From assembly GCA_029261405.1 (NCBI GenBank), contig JAJDBK010000045.1, positions 54,805 through 118,804 of the forward strand: 64,000 bases of DNA, written 5' to 3'. This stretch comes from Nitrospinaceae bacterium. Lineage in GTDB: Bacteria > Nitrospinota_A > UBA7883 > JAJDBK01. The notes below the pieces were generated by a model. The model did no database searches. It was given only the letters and a program-made list of their open reading frames with translations, and had not been told where the DNA came from. Shown here piece after piece: positions 25,958 to 35,265 of this stretch (within the stretch, counting starts at the first letter, position 1; each line of letters begins with the position of its first letter). A program made the position numbers and the translations under genes.

Positions 25958-26569
25958 ATGTTCAAGGTAGGCCAGGAGATAACTCTCGAACGGGAAGGCA
26001 GGATCTTCAAGTCCGTTCTGCGCGGTTACAAGGAGAACGACTACCTGATGGTTGATCTGCCGGACCAATCGTGGATGGGGAGCTATGGCGGTGGCATAGT
26101 GTTCAGGTTTCTTCAACGTGACAAAGCTGTATCGTTTACGACGATATGGATATCGTACCTCGCCGGAGTTGAGCAGGTTATCCTGAACTACCCGGCCTCC
26201 ATGCTCGATACGGAGCGGAGGCTGAAAGAGAGGTACAACATCTCGATGCCGGTCAACATCTACCGGTTGGAGGGGGGGGAGGAAAAGGACGCCAGTAAAA
26301 GCGTCATAGTAGACATGAGCATCAGTGGGTGCAAGGTTAGTTGTGAGCTGACATATGAAGAAAACAGCAGGGTGTTCCTTAAAGGGTCCCTTCCGGAGTT
26401 GGGAGATTTTACCGACATCGGCTGTTATGTCCGCAATATCAGCAACGTCAGGGGGAGACGTGTCTACGGGCTCCAGTTTGAGATGGGCGCTACAGCCCAG
26501 ATAAACAAGTTCAGGCATTTTCTCGACGCGGTAGCCATTTACCAGGCGGGAGTCAACGATGTCGGATAA
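25958..26569 (+). CDS. PilZ-domain protein with YcgR-like N-terminal domain, copy 1
   Basis: 203 residues. Residues 1-85 form a YcgR-like barrel (FKVGQEITLEREG, FKSVLRGYKENDYLMVDLP). Residues 90-200 form a PilZ domain with the RxxxR-type stretch RRLKERYNIS and the DxSxxG box VDMSISGCKV, the two parts that bind cyclic di-GMP. In YcgR such proteins slow the flagellum; here the output is not shown. It overlaps the next PilZ gene by 11 bp. Confidence 0.85.
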   Translation: MFKVGQEITLEREGRIFKSVLRGYKENDYLMVDLPDQSWMGSYGGGIVFRFLQRDKAVSFTTIWISYLAGVEQVILNYPASMLDTERRLKERYNISMPVNIYRLEGGEEKDASKSVIVDMSISGCKVSCELTYEENSRVFLKGSLPELGDFTDIGCYVRNISNVRGRRVYGLQFEMGATAQINKFRHFLDAVAIYQAGVNDVG

Positions 26570-27185
26570 TAAAGAGACATCCGCCACAGGTCTTCTTATC
26601 GGTCAGACATGTCAGGTAGAGAAGAAGAAAGCAAGAGCCGGATCTGTTATAAGGGGATACAGAAAAGGAAGATTTATTCTTATCGATTCACCGTTTCAGG
26701 GAAAAGAATCGATACTCTCGGTTCCCGGAGAAAGTTGTGTGATCCGGTTCCTGTCGGACGGGAAGGTTTTCGGGTTCACCAGCGCCCTGTTAAAAACATA
26801 CACCACCCCCGCCTCCTTATGCGCAATCCAGTATCCAGAGAAGATAGAGTCGGTCTCCGTCAGGCAGAGCAACCGGATTCCAGTCTTTTTCCCCGGTAGT
26901 GTTTCGGCCGGGTCCAAAGCTCCTGTCCCCGGCGCTCTGGTTGATTTAAGCGCAAACGGTGGCTGTTTCATCGTGCGCCACCTGGTTGTCTCCAAAGGGG
27001 AATCGCTGAATCTGAACCTGCTGTTGCCCGACAACCTCAACCTTGCAAATATGCCCTGTCTGGTTCAAAGCGTTCACGCTACCAAAGGAAAAGTGTTTAT
27101 GGGCCTGAAATTCCTGTTTACCGAAACGGAGGATTTTGAAGCCCTGAAAATTTTTTATACAGCATGCGCCTACCACCTACTCTAA
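26559..27185 (+). CDS. PilZ-domain protein with YcgR-like N-terminal domain, copy 2
   Basis: 208 residues, a diverged paralogue of the preceding gene. The N-terminal part has LLIGQTCQVEKKKARAGSVI and GYRKGRFILIDSP. The PilZ part has SVRQSNRIPVFFPGSV and the box LVDLSANGGCFIV. Both c-di-GMP-binding elements look intact. Two overlapping PilZ genes suggest a joint or graded response to the same second messenger. Confidence 0.85.
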   Translation: MSDNKETSATGLLIGQTCQVEKKKARAGSVIRGYRKGRFILIDSPFQGKESILSVPGESCVIRFLSDGKVFGFTSALLKTYTTPASLCAIQYPEKIESVSVRQSNRIPVFFPGSVSAGSKAPVPGALVDLSANGGCFIVRHLVVSKGESLNLNLLLPDNLNLANMPCLVQSVHATKGKVFMGLKFLFTETEDFEALKIFYTACAYHLL

Positions 27186-27244
27186 TTCTGGTGATAGAAT
27201 CCTCTCTGCTTCAAAAGACGCTATAAAAAAACAGAATTATCAGC

Positions 27245-27334
27245 GGAGGGTTGGCCGAGCGGTTTAAGGCGGCGGTCTTGAAAACCGTTGAGCGTTCGCG
27301 CGCTCCGTAGGTTCGAATCCTACACCCTCCGCCA
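27245..27334 (+). tRNA. tRNA-Ser (anticodon TGA)
   Basis: A 90-nt class II tRNA. The acceptor GGAGGGT pairs with ACCCTCC. The D-arm reads TGGCCGAGCGG. The anticodon loop CTTGAAA gives TGA, which reads TCA. A long variable arm (GAGCGTTCGCGCGCTC region) and T-loop GGTTCGAATCC follow. Discriminator G and an encoded CCA end the gene. Confidence 0.96.
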
Positions 27335-27360
27335 TTGCACGCCGGGTCCGACCCGGAGAC

Positions 27361-27444
27361 AGTGGTGCGACCACAGCGCTGTGGCCGAGCCACCGGGGTA
27401 GTCGCCTACTCGCTAACGAACCCCTAAGTCCGACAGACTCCTGG
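27361..27444 (-). repeat. Truncated copy of dispersed repeat family 1
   Basis: Read in reverse complement, this matches the left part of the element at 50463-50673: the terminal AGGAGTCTGTCGGACTT, then GGGGTTCGTTAGCGA, GGTGGCTCGGCCACAGCG and the internal GTGGTCGCACCACT. The other terminus is missing. It lies just after tRNA-Ser. The rest of 27445-27567 shows nothing I recognise. Confidence 0.65.
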
Positions 27445-27567
27445 ATGTAATAAAGCTCATGAGTTGCGTATACAGTATCTTTAAAATAAGGCGATTGACG
27501 ATGCCACGCGAATCAGGGCTTTGAAGATTTACGACAAACATACAGTTAGCCCCATTACACTCAGCGC

Positions 27568-29214
27568 CTAAATATCCACAACCGCAAGGGTAATGTCGTC
27601 TTCAATCTGAACATTGTTGATCTCTTCATCGCAAGCGTCTCCCGGCAGTCCTCCTGTCCAGCGTTTCACCCCTGCAACGATCCCGGAATGCGCCAGATCA
27701 GCGGATAGGGAGCGGGTATTAACGAATAGATCGACCAACCGTTTCATGCTGAACTGCTCACCATCGGGGTTGCAGGCTTCCGTTAAACCATCTGTAAATG
27801 AAAATATTCGGGAGTTTTTTTTGACCTTGCGAATGATCGAAGCCATATCATCAAAACCGTCCTCGAACATGCCTAGCATCATAGCTTTGCCCGGTTCATT
27901 CGCGGGCCACTTCCACTCGGTTACATCGCCGGTTTCCCTGTCGATCTCAACAACAAAATGTTGCCCTATATTATACTCCTCTACCCAAAGCCAACCCTCG
28001 ATGGCCCCCTTTTCGCCCTCCCGCATCACACGCCACACGTTGCCCACGAGAAACCGACCTGCGCCGATCCTCTCTAAAAGTCTGTTCGTAATAATCAGCG
28101 CTTCTTTCATTGACCGCCCTTTGAAAAGCAACGCCAATAGTGAACCGAGCGCCACTTCCTGAAACTTGGCGGCGCCTTTGCCATGCCCCGACGCATCCGT
28201 CACCATCAACCATTCACGCCCGGTCAGCTCATGGATAAATCCGGCCCTGTCACCACCCGCTGTTGAGCTTTGTTCCATTCTTACGCAGGTCGTCAGCCTT
28301 TTATCTTCAGGTATCGCTTTTAATAACGACTTTCCGATCTGCTCGGCTTCATGATGTTCCTCTTCCAGGATTTTCCTCGCCTCTTCAGCTTCACTTTTGG
28401 CCTTGCGTAAAGCCTCCTCGGTCTTTTTCCTCTCCGTTATATCCTGCAGTGTGCCGAGCGCGCCAACAGGTTCACCATCATCGTCAAAGACGACCTCCCC
28501 TTGCAAGGAGACAACCTTTTCCGTACCGTCCGCCAGCGAAACGCGAAAATCGCTTACCAACGGTTTTTCCTCGAAAATAGCCCGGAAGAATGTTTTTTTT
28601 ACATATTCCGCATCATCAATATGGACACCGCCGATTAAACTCTGGTAGTTCGCCACAAATTCCTTCGGCGCATATCCCAGGATGCGGTATTGCTGGCTCG
28701 ACCAGTACATTGTGTTTTGTTCAAAGTTCCAGTCCCAGTTCCCGATTTGTGCGATTTCCTGCGCCTTTGTGAGGCTCGCCCTGCTTCTTGCCAGCGATTT
28801 CTCCCTACTCTTACGCCTCTGCGTTTCTTCCTTGAGAGTTAATGCCGACCTTACCCGCGCAAGAAGTTCGATTTTGCTGTACGGCTTTTTTATGTAGTCT
28901 ATGGCGCCCGCATCGAAAGCGGCCTGCAGGATATGGTCCTCCGAGGATCCGGTGACCATGACGATCGGAATATCCTTCAGACGGTCTACAGTTTTTATGC
29001 GCTCTGTTGCCGCAATTCCACTGATTTCCGGCATGGAGTTATCCATCAGGACCAAGTCTACATCTTCGCAGTAATTCGGGCCTCCCATACCGAGCGCTTC
29101 GTAAGCGCCTCGTGCGGACGACACCAGAACCAGATCGGTGTAACCACCCTTTTCAAGATGCATCTTCAGTAATTGCCTGCTCAGCTCCGAGTCATCTACA
29201 ATCAATATAGCCAT
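27568..29214 (-). CDS. Response regulator with PAS and SpoIIE/PP2C phosphatase output
   Basis: 548 residues. Residues 1-125 form a receiver (ILIVDDSE, acceptor Asp in LVLMDNSMPE, IVMVTGSSE, IKKPYS). A coiled linker leads to a PAS domain with PAC end (IGNWDWN to TLQDITERKKTEE, about 150-270). After a second coiled coil comes a PP2C-like phosphatase (about 310-548) with MVTDASGHGKGAAKF and FSFTDGLTEACN, the acidic metal sites of the SpoIIE/RsbU family. I infer that phosphorylation or a PAS signal controls dephosphorylation of an anti-sigma-factor antagonist. No antagonist or kinase gene is adjacent. Confidence 0.88.
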   Translation of the reverse strand: MAILIVDDSELSRQLLKMHLEKGGYTDLVLVSSARGAYEALGMGGPNYCEDVDLVLMDNSMPEISGIAATERIKTVDRLKDIPIVMVTGSSEDHILQAAFDAGAIDYIKKPYSKIELLARVRSALTLKEETQRRKSREKSLARSRASLTKAQEIAQIGNWDWNFEQNTMYWSSQQYRILGYAPKEFVANYQSLIGGVHIDDAEYVKKTFFRAIFEEKPLVSDFRVSLADGTEKVVSLQGEVVFDDDGEPVGALGTLQDITERKKTEEALRKAKSEAEEARKILEEEHHEAEQIGKSLLKAIPEDKRLTTCVRMEQSSTAGGDRAGFIHELTGREWLMVTDASGHGKGAAKFQEVALGSLLALLFKGRSMKEALIITNRLLERIGAGRFLVGNVWRVMREGEKGAIEGWLWVEEYNIGQHFVVEIDRETGDVTEWKWPANEPGKAMMLGMFEDGFDDMASIIRKVKKNSRIFSFTDGLTEACNPDGEQFSMKRLVDLFVNTRSLSADLAHSGIVAGVKRWTGGLPGDACDEEINNVQIEDDITLAVVDI

Positions 29215-29285
29215 ATCGAAAGGAAATCCGTTATCGGTTATGGGTAGTTTGCTTTTCGTCCCATATTACCCCAATACAGGCTTGG

Positions 29286-29425
29286 CCCGGAAAATTCATG
29301 AGTGATCTACCGCATGCGAGCATCCACTTGCCATTACGGCGTTTGAGCATATTTGGTCCTCAAGTGGCGCTACCACAGCGAGTAAGTGGCGCCACCTCGT
29401 TACGAACACTCATGAATTATCCGGG
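29286..29425. repeat. MITE-like element of repeat family 2
   Basis: A 140-bp unit bounded by 19-bp inverted repeats with one mismatch: 29286-29304 (CCCGGAAAATTCATGAGTG) and 29407-29425. The interior is GC-rich with GTGGCGC-type palindromic pieces and has no coding capacity. A second end of this family lies at 664-686. No transposase is in the window, so it would be a non-autonomous relic. Flanks at 29215-29285 and 29426-29565 show no gene. Confidence 0.6.
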
Positions 29426-29565
29426 TTAGTGTCCTTGGCCACAGTAAATGATTCCGGGTAAGCGCCGACAAACTCTGAAAATATGATGTATCCGGTTAGT
29501 TATGCTTTCCGGCGTAATATATGGCAAAATCATCTACACATTAGCATCATGAGGATCCGCGCTTT

Positions 29566-30930
29566 ATGAAAATCGCCATTGCCGGGGCGGGCAGGGTAGG
29601 TCGTCATATCGTCCGGGAACTGAGCCGTCACGGTTACGACATGGTCATTTTTGAACGGGATCAGAAGGTGGCCTCCGCCATCGCCGATCAGTATGATGTC
29701 ACTGTGGTTACGTCCGACGCCGCTGATATGGCAAAATTCAAACTGCACACCAAAGGGGTTGACACCCTTATCGCGGTCACTGAATCAGACGAGTTAAACC
29801 TCACGCTTTCACTCCTCTCACGCAAACTTGGCATAAAGCAGAATATCGCCAGGATACGAAACGAGGAGTGGTTCAGTGAAACCGGCATTACGCCCGAGGA
29901 ACTCGGCATCTCCCTTCTCATCCATCCGGAGCGGGAAACGGCGGATTATATTGACCGGGTTATAGCTGTCGAAGGCGCATTTGATTACGCTGAATTCGAT
30001 AGTGGCCGGGTAATTCTCCTGGGGATCAACGTATCTGATGAAATGGGTATAGCCGGGCTGAGTTTGGCTGAATTGAGGGATGGTTATGGACTTACATACT
30101 TCACTGTAATAGGCGTTTACCGCAATAACAGGTTCATTGTGCCCAACGGAGCGGAAATTATTGAAGGGGGCGACAAAATCTGGGCGCTTACTATCCGGGA
30201 TCTTCTTCCATTAGTTGCGCCAATTATCAAACCCCCACAAAAAAACTCATTTAACCGGGTGGTGATTTTTGGAGGATCGCGGATTGGCGGATTGGTTGCC
30301 CGTTCGTTTCTTGACCGTTTCAAAAGTGTTACCCTTGTCGAAGCTGACGCAGTCAAAGCCAGGACCATCGCCGAAGAGATTGAAGGGGTCAAGGTTCTTC
30401 ATCTGGACATTGTGGAAGATCTGGAGGCGATAAGAGAGCTTGACCTGGAGACTCTCGACTGTTTTGTAGCCGCGTCGGGGGATGGCGGGAAGAATGTCAT
30501 GATCGGACTGCTCGCAAAACAGCTTGGCGTTGGAAAAGTGGTAGCGGTCAGCGATGAGTCAGGTTATCTGCCGGTCATCACCGCAATCGGACTCGACGTG
30601 ATCGCAGACCCTCACCTCCTGACAGCGGCCGCTATTCTCAGGAACATCCGGAAAGGTATAATACATACCATTGTTCAACTTATTGGTGGGGAAGTGGAGA
30701 TCATCGAATACGATGTCTCCCCTGGATCGCCGGTAGCCGGCAAAAGGCTGGCCGACGCCGGAATGCCGAAAGGATCTATCGTCTGCATAGCCATCCATAA
30801 CGGCGCTGTTGACATACCAACGGGTGAGACCATACTCGAAGCGGGGGACAAGGCGGTGATTATCGCCACGTCTTCACTCTTCCCGGTGGTTGAAAAACTC
30901 TTCACCCCACGGCGCGGATTCTTCGGTTAA
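29566..30930 (+). CDS. trkA: Trk potassium uptake regulatory subunit TrkA
   Basis: 454 residues with two RCK repeats, each an N-terminal NAD-binding Rossmann fold (KIAIAGAGRVGRHIVREL with GxGxxG; and VVIFGGSRIGGLVARSF) and a TrkA-C domain (about 140-225 and 370-450). It is the cytosolic ring that gates TrkH. It lies 26 bp upstream of trkH on the same strand, so both subunits are made together. Confidence 0.95.
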   Translation: MKIAIAGAGRVGRHIVRELSRHGYDMVIFERDQKVASAIADQYDVTVVTSDAADMAKFKLHTKGVDTLIAVTESDELNLTLSLLSRKLGIKQNIARIRNEEWFSETGITPEELGISLLIHPERETADYIDRVIAVEGAFDYAEFDSGRVILLGINVSDEMGIAGLSLAELRDGYGLTYFTVIGVYRNNRFIVPNGAEIIEGGDKIWALTIRDLLPLVAPIIKPPQKNSFNRVVIFGGSRIGGLVARSFLDRFKSVTLVEADAVKARTIAEEIEGVKVLHLDIVEDLEAIRELDLETLDCFVAASGDGGKNVMIGLLAKQLGVGKVVAVSDESGYLPVITAIGLDVIADPHLLTAAAILRNIRKGIIHTIVQLIGGEVEIIEYDVSPGSPVAGKRLADAGMPKGSIVCIAIHNGAVDIPTGETILEAGDKAVIIATSSLFPVVEKLFTPRRGFFG

Positions 30931-30956
30931 CCATCCTGAAATATGCGGGTTAACCT

Positions 30957-32408
30957 TTGAATCGCGCGCTGTTTCGAACCGTTGGCTGGTTGTTAATAGC
31001 CTTGCCGTGCGCGCTTGTCTTTCCGCTAGCGGTAGCATTGGCCCATGGCGAGGCTTCATCAGAGGTTGAAGCGTTCGTTGGCGCCATACTCTTCTCGCTG
31101 GTTTCAGGCGCCATAATGCTGATAGCTTTCCATGGGTCGGCGCCACGTAAAATCAGCGCCCGGGACGGCGCCATGACAGCTATCACAAGCTGGTTGGCTG
31201 TTGGTTTGATTTCGGCGTTGCCCTACCTTTTAAGCGGGGTGATTCCCGACCCGGTGGACGCCCTTTTCGAGTCGTTAAGCGGCCTCACCACAACAGGCGC
31301 TTCGGTCTTAAGCGATATGGACACCATCCCGCGCGGTGTAATGTTCTGGCGCTGTATGACACAATGGTTAGGCGGTATCGGCATTATCGTACTGTTTGTT
31401 GCGATCTTGCCTTCGGTGGGAGAGGGGGGGTACAATCTGTTTCGCGCCGAGATACCGGGTGGTGTCAACTTTGAAAAAGTCACTCCGAAAATCCGCCAGA
31501 CCGCCCGGTTTCTGATAAAAATATACCTGCTCCTGACCCTACTCGAATTCGGTCTGCTTTTTGCCCTGGGAATGTCGTGGTATGACGCGTTACTGCACAC
31601 CTTCACCACCCTTTCCACGGGCGGTTTCTCGCCATACACAGGGTCAGTCGGCGATGTGGATAGTCTGGCGATCAGGTGGGCTATCATTCTTTTTATGCTT
31701 ATCGCCGGCATGAATTTCACCCTTCATTTTCACGCATTGAACGGTATGCGGGATGTTTATTTCAAAAACGCCGAATGGAGGCTCTATCTGATATTTATCG
31801 GTATTGCGGGGTTAGCGTTGTCGGTTTCCCTGCTCATGAATGGTGTATCGGGCGTGACCGCCATTACCGACGGTTTTTTTCAGGCCGTATCGATACTTAC
31901 AACCACAGGGTTTGCCACTGCCGACTTCACCCAATGGTCTCCTTTTTCACAGTTACTGCTCGTGACCCTGATGTTTGTCGGGGGATGCGCAGGCTCCACG
32001 GCAGGGTCTATCAAGGTGGTCCGGTTAATCATGGCGGGCAAGGCGATAATGGCGGAACTGCGCAGAATCGTAGAACCGAACGAAGTGATCGTATCCCGGT
32101 TGCCGGGTGGAATTTTGTCAGAGGGGGATCTGCGAAACGCCTTGGTATTCACATGTCTTTTCATCGCGACCTTTATCGTCGGCTCGCTACTTGTTGCCAT
32201 GACCGGAGTTGAGCCGGTTACCGCAGTCACCGCATCCATCGCGTGTCTGGGCAATATCGGTCCCGGTCTTGGGGAGGTCGGCCCGGCGGGTAATTTTGGC
32301 GGACTGCCGGCGCTTGCCAAGCTGACCCTGATAGCGGAGATGGTTGCCGGAAGGCTGGAGCTGTTCGGAATGCTGGTCTTTCTGACATCAGCCATGCGCA
32401 AGAAGTGA
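30957..32408 (+). CDS. trkH: Trk potassium transporter membrane subunit TrkH
   Basis: 483 residues, highly hydrophobic, with four pore-loop filter repeats: LTTTGASVLS, FTTLSTGGFSPYTGS, LTTTGFATADF and SIACLGNIGPG. The motif GGCAGSTAGSIKVVR is typical of TrkH. It conducts K+ across the inner membrane under control of TrkA. The only start that fits is a TTG at 30957 with a weak GCGGG upstream; no in-frame ATG precedes the first membrane helix. Confidence 0.94.
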   Translation: MNRALFRTVGWLLIALPCALVFPLAVALAHGEASSEVEAFVGAILFSLVSGAIMLIAFHGSAPRKISARDGAMTAITSWLAVGLISALPYLLSGVIPDPVDALFESLSGLTTTGASVLSDMDTIPRGVMFWRCMTQWLGGIGIIVLFVAILPSVGEGGYNLFRAEIPGGVNFEKVTPKIRQTARFLIKIYLLLTLLEFGLLFALGMSWYDALLHTFTTLSTGGFSPYTGSVGDVDSLAIRWAIILFMLIAGMNFTLHFHALNGMRDVYFKNAEWRLYLIFIGIAGLALSVSLLMNGVSGVTAITDGFFQAVSILTTTGFATADFTQWSPFSQLLLVTLMFVGGCAGSTAGSIKVVRLIMAGKAIMAELRRIVEPNEVIVSRLPGGILSEGDLRNALVFTCLFIATFIVGSLLVAMTGVEPVTAVTASIACLGNIGPGLGEVGPAGNFGGLPALAKLTLIAEMVAGRLELFGMLVFLTSAMRKK

Positions 32409-32418
32409 ACGAGCCGGG

Positions 32419-32943
32419 TTAAAGCTCTGGCGGCTCCCGATGGTCGGCGACGTACTTTTCCACTTTGCCTTTCTTCCCCATTTTATTCGCCCACTTGCGA
32501 AGGCTCTCCCGTTCTCCAGCAAATTCGTAGAAGGGGACAGACTCGCCGCAACTCGATTCCACGGCGTAGATACCATATAGAACCAGACGACGAACAGCCG
32601 CAGGGTTATCGATATCGAAATGAGTCAGCTGTCCGGGGAACCTTTCGTCATCTTTTTCGATCAGTGTTCCTTTGCAGAAGAGACGCACTATCCACGCCTT
32701 TTTTGTGAACGATGTGAACATGATCGTCACCTCGCCACCGGCGGTAATATCCCGCGCGGTCCGGTCGCCACTCCCCGGATAGTCGAGGTAGATGGCGCTT
32801 TTTTCGTCGAGGATTTTAAGGCAGTCGTACCCTTTCGGCGAGATGTTCACCTCCGAACCGGAGCAGGAGGCGACGAAAAAGATTTTCTGCTCCTTGATGA
32901 AGGCGATCTGGTCGGATGTGAGCGATTTATACTGTTTTCCCAT
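32419..32943 (-). CDS. Pyridoxamine 5'-phosphate oxidase-like flavin-binding protein
   Basis: 174 residues with the FMN-binding split-barrel pattern: FIKEQKIFFVASCSGSEVNI, SPKGYDCLKI, AIYLDYPGSGDRTARDI, VTIMFTSFTKKAWIVRLFCKG and AVESSCGESVPFYEF. Related proteins bind FMN or haem, and many have unknown reactions. It shares a stop-start junction with the pseudouridine synthase upstream and converges on trkH 10 bp away. Confidence 0.85.
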   Translation of the reverse strand: MGKQYKSLTSDQIAFIKEQKIFFVASCSGSEVNISPKGYDCLKILDEKSAIYLDYPGSGDRTARDITAGGEVTIMFTSFTKKAWIVRLFCKGTLIEKDDERFPGQLTHFDIDNPAAVRRLVLYGIYAVESSCGESVPFYEFAGERESLRKWANKMGKKGKVEKYVADHREPPEL

Positions 32944-33617
32944 TACGATACGGTCCAGTTTTGTGGAAGTGGCAGGTTAAACTCCATCTTCTCTTTTGTC
33001 ACAGGGTGCGCGAAACCAAGGCCATCGGCGAAAAGCATGATGTTTCCCTCTGTTAAAGCCTCCGGGGCGCCATATTTCAAATCCCCAACAATCGGATGCC
33101 CCGCTTTTGCCAGTTGCACCCTGATCTGGTGTGGCCGACCCGTTTCAGGCGTGACGTTCATCAGCGAGAACTTTTCGCCAGTCTCTACAACTTCATAGTT
33201 TAAAACCGCTTTTTTGGCGTTTCCCCGTGGTCCTGCGTAGGCGGTAACCCGGTTTTTGATCCGGTCTTTCTCAAGGTAGTTTACCAAAGTTTTTGATGGG
33301 GGATTTGGAAATCCGGATACCATGACCGAGTAGATTTTAAAAACATTCCGTTCCCGGAACTGTGAGCTTAACCGCGAGGCGGCTTTTGAGGTTTTCGCCA
33401 GTACCAGTAGACCACCAGCGGGTCGGTCGAGCCTGTGGACCAGGCCGAGGTAGACGTTCCCCGGTTTTTCGTATTTCTTCTTGAGGTAAGCCCTGACGAG
33501 GGTCAGAAGGTCCGGGTCGCGGCTTTCATCCTCCTGAGTCGGCAGGTTAAACGGTTTCTCTACTACGATGACGTGGTTGTCTTCGTGTAAGTACCTAATG
33601 CCTGAAGTGGCGGACAC
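32943..33617 (-). CDS. RluA-family RNA pseudouridine synthase
   Basis: 224 residues. It has [18 protein letters not shown] and [18 protein letters not shown] with the catalytic aspartate of the RluA family, and [20 protein letters not shown] near the end. There is no S4 domain, which suggests an RluA/TruC-like member acting on a tRNA or rRNA loop; the site cannot be told from sequence. It overlaps purH by 23 bp. Confidence 0.9.
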   Translation of the reverse strand: MSATSGIRYLHEDNHVIVVEKPFNLPTQEDESRDPDLLTLVRAYLKKKYEKPGNVYLGLVHRLDRPAGGLLVLAKTSKAASRLSSQFRERNVFKIYSVMVSGFPNPPSKTLVNYLEKDRIKNRVTAYAGPRGNAKKAVLNYEVVETGEKFSLMNVTPETGRPHQIRVQLAKAGHPIVGDLKYGAPEALTEGNIMLFADGLGFAHPVTKEKMEFNLPLPQNWTVS

Positions 33618-35142
33618 CGGTAAAGACCATCGCTATGCCATGTTCGTTGGCGGCTGATATCACCTCTTCGTCCCGCACGGAGCCTCCCGGCTGGATAATG
33701 GCTGTCACCCCAGCTTTCGCCGCCTCGTCTATACTGTCCCTGAACGGGAAAAAAGCGTCGGAGGCCATGACCGATCCTTTAACCGGCCTTGTCGCTTTGG
33801 TAACGGCTATCTTCGAGCTATCGACCCGGCTCATCTGCCCGGCGCCCACACCGATAACGCTGTTACTGTCCGCATAGACAATGGCGTATGATTTGACATG
33901 TTTGGCCACGGTCCAGGCGAACATCATAGCCCGCATCTCATCGTCGGTCGGCTCCCGTTTGCCGACAGATTTGAGTTTCGATTCGTCCGCTGTGATCGAA
34001 TCATCATCCTGCAAAAGGGCGGCGCCTCTGATGAATTTTGGCGCAAGTTCATCGTTGGGTGTGAGCTGGGGAAGTTCCATGATGCGCAGATTTTTCTTTC
34101 CGGTAAGTTTCACCATGGCGTCGTCGTCGAAACCGGGAGCGATGACGATTTCGAGGAACAGTTTGGAAAGCTCCTCAGCGGTAGCAAGATCGACCGTGCG
34201 GTTAAACGCCACCACACCACCGAAAGCCGATACCGGATCGACTTCCCTTGCCGTGACGTATGCGTCGGTTATGTTATCGGCGCGGGCGACACCGCTGGGG
34301 TTGGTATGTTTAATTATCGCGCAGGCCGGTTCGTCAAATTCGCACACAAGCTCGTAAGCCGCAGACATATCAACGACATTATTGAACGATAACTCCTTGC
34401 CGTGATGTTGTTTGGCGTCAGCGGCGCCTGCGCTCTTTGATCCTGTCAGTTTATAAAAAGCCGCGTCCTGATGTGGATTTTCGCCGTACCGCATCGACTG
34501 GATTTTTCTCATTTGCACGATTTTGCGTTCCGGGAATTTTTCGGTTACCCCGAATTTTTCCGCCAGCGTAGCGGAGATACGACCGTCGTACCAGGCGGTA
34601 TGGAAGTAGGCTTTGGCGGCCAGCGATCTTCGTGTATCGAGAGTTACACAACCGCCGGTCTCTTTCATCTCGGCTATCACCCCCGCATAATCGACCGGAT
34701 CGACCAGCGCCACAACGTCGTTATGGTTTTTGGCGGCGCTTCTTATCATCGCCGGTCCGCCGATATCTATGTTCTCTATGATCTCCTGTAACTCCACCCC
34801 CTCTTTTGCCACTGTCGCTTCAAACGGGTAGAGGTTGACCGCCACCAGGTCGATATTCTCTATGCCAAGTTCGGCCATTTTCGCGACGTGACTTTCAAGG
34901 TCGCGTCTGCCGAGGATGCCACCGTGGACCTTCGGGTGCAATGTTTTGACCCGACCATCGAGACATTCGGGGAATCCTGTGTGTTCGGAAACGTCCGTTA
35001 CCACAACTCCCGCGTCTCGTATCGCTTTTGCCGTGCCGCCGGTGGAGAGGATCGCAACCCCCATGTCGGCAAGCTCTTTGGCAAATTCAGCAACACCGCT
35101 CTTGTCTGATACACTTATCAAGGCTCTTTTAACGGGGGCCAT
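33595..35142 (-). CDS. purH: Bifunctional AICAR formyltransferase/IMP cyclohydrolase
   Basis: 515 residues, typical PurH length. The N-terminal IMP cyclohydrolase domain has [50 protein letters not shown] and [16 protein letters not shown]. The C-terminal formyltransferase has [22 protein letters not shown] and [18 protein letters not shown]. It catalyses the last two steps of purine synthesis, from AICAR to IMP. It is the first gene of a three-gene minus-strand unit. Confidence 0.97.
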   Translation of the reverse strand: MAPVKRALISVSDKSGVAEFAKELADMGVAILSTGGTAKAIRDAGVVVTDVSEHTGFPECLDGRVKTLHPKVHGGILGRRDLESHVAKMAELGIENIDLVAVNLYPFEATVAKEGVELQEIIENIDIGGPAMIRSAAKNHNDVVALVDPVDYAGVIAEMKETGGCVTLDTRRSLAAKAYFHTAWYDGRISATLAEKFGVTEKFPERKIVQMRKIQSMRYGENPHQDAAFYKLTGSKSAGAADAKQHHGKELSFNNVVDMSAAYELVCEFDEPACAIIKHTNPSGVARADNITDAYVTAREVDPVSAFGGVVAFNRTVDLATAEELSKLFLEIVIAPGFDDDAMVKLTGKKNLRIMELPQLTPNDELAPKFIRGAALLQDDDSITADESKLKSVGKREPTDDEMRAMMFAWTVAKHVKSYAIVYADSNSVIGVGAGQMSRVDSSKIAVTKATRPVKGSVMASDAFFPFRDSIDEAAKAGVTAIIQPGGSVRDEEVISAANEHGIAMVFTGVRHFRH

Positions 35143-35192
35143 TACTCTTATATAATCCCAAGGATGGTTAAACTATTGATAAAGGAAGGGAT

Positions 35193-35248
35193 GGTATAGG
35201 TTATCCCGTGTTAAAGTCAAGTGATTGAATCGCACGGCCTATTATAAT
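35193..35248. promoter_or_regulatory. Divergent candidate promoters for purH and the M3 peptidase
   Basis: On the minus strand TTGACT (35220-35215) and TATACC (35198-35193) are 16 bp apart, about 50 bp upstream of purH. On the plus strand TATTATAAT at 35240-35248 is a strong -10 about 20 bp before the peptidase start; its -35 is unclear. Confidence 0.4.
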
Positions 35249-35265
35249 CCCTAAGGATAGATTAA

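Noticed and set aside
27342..27356. Perfect hairpin after tRNA-Ser (CCGGGT/ACCCGG)
   Set aside because: No T-run follows, so I do not call a terminator; it may be the edge of the family 1 repeat region.
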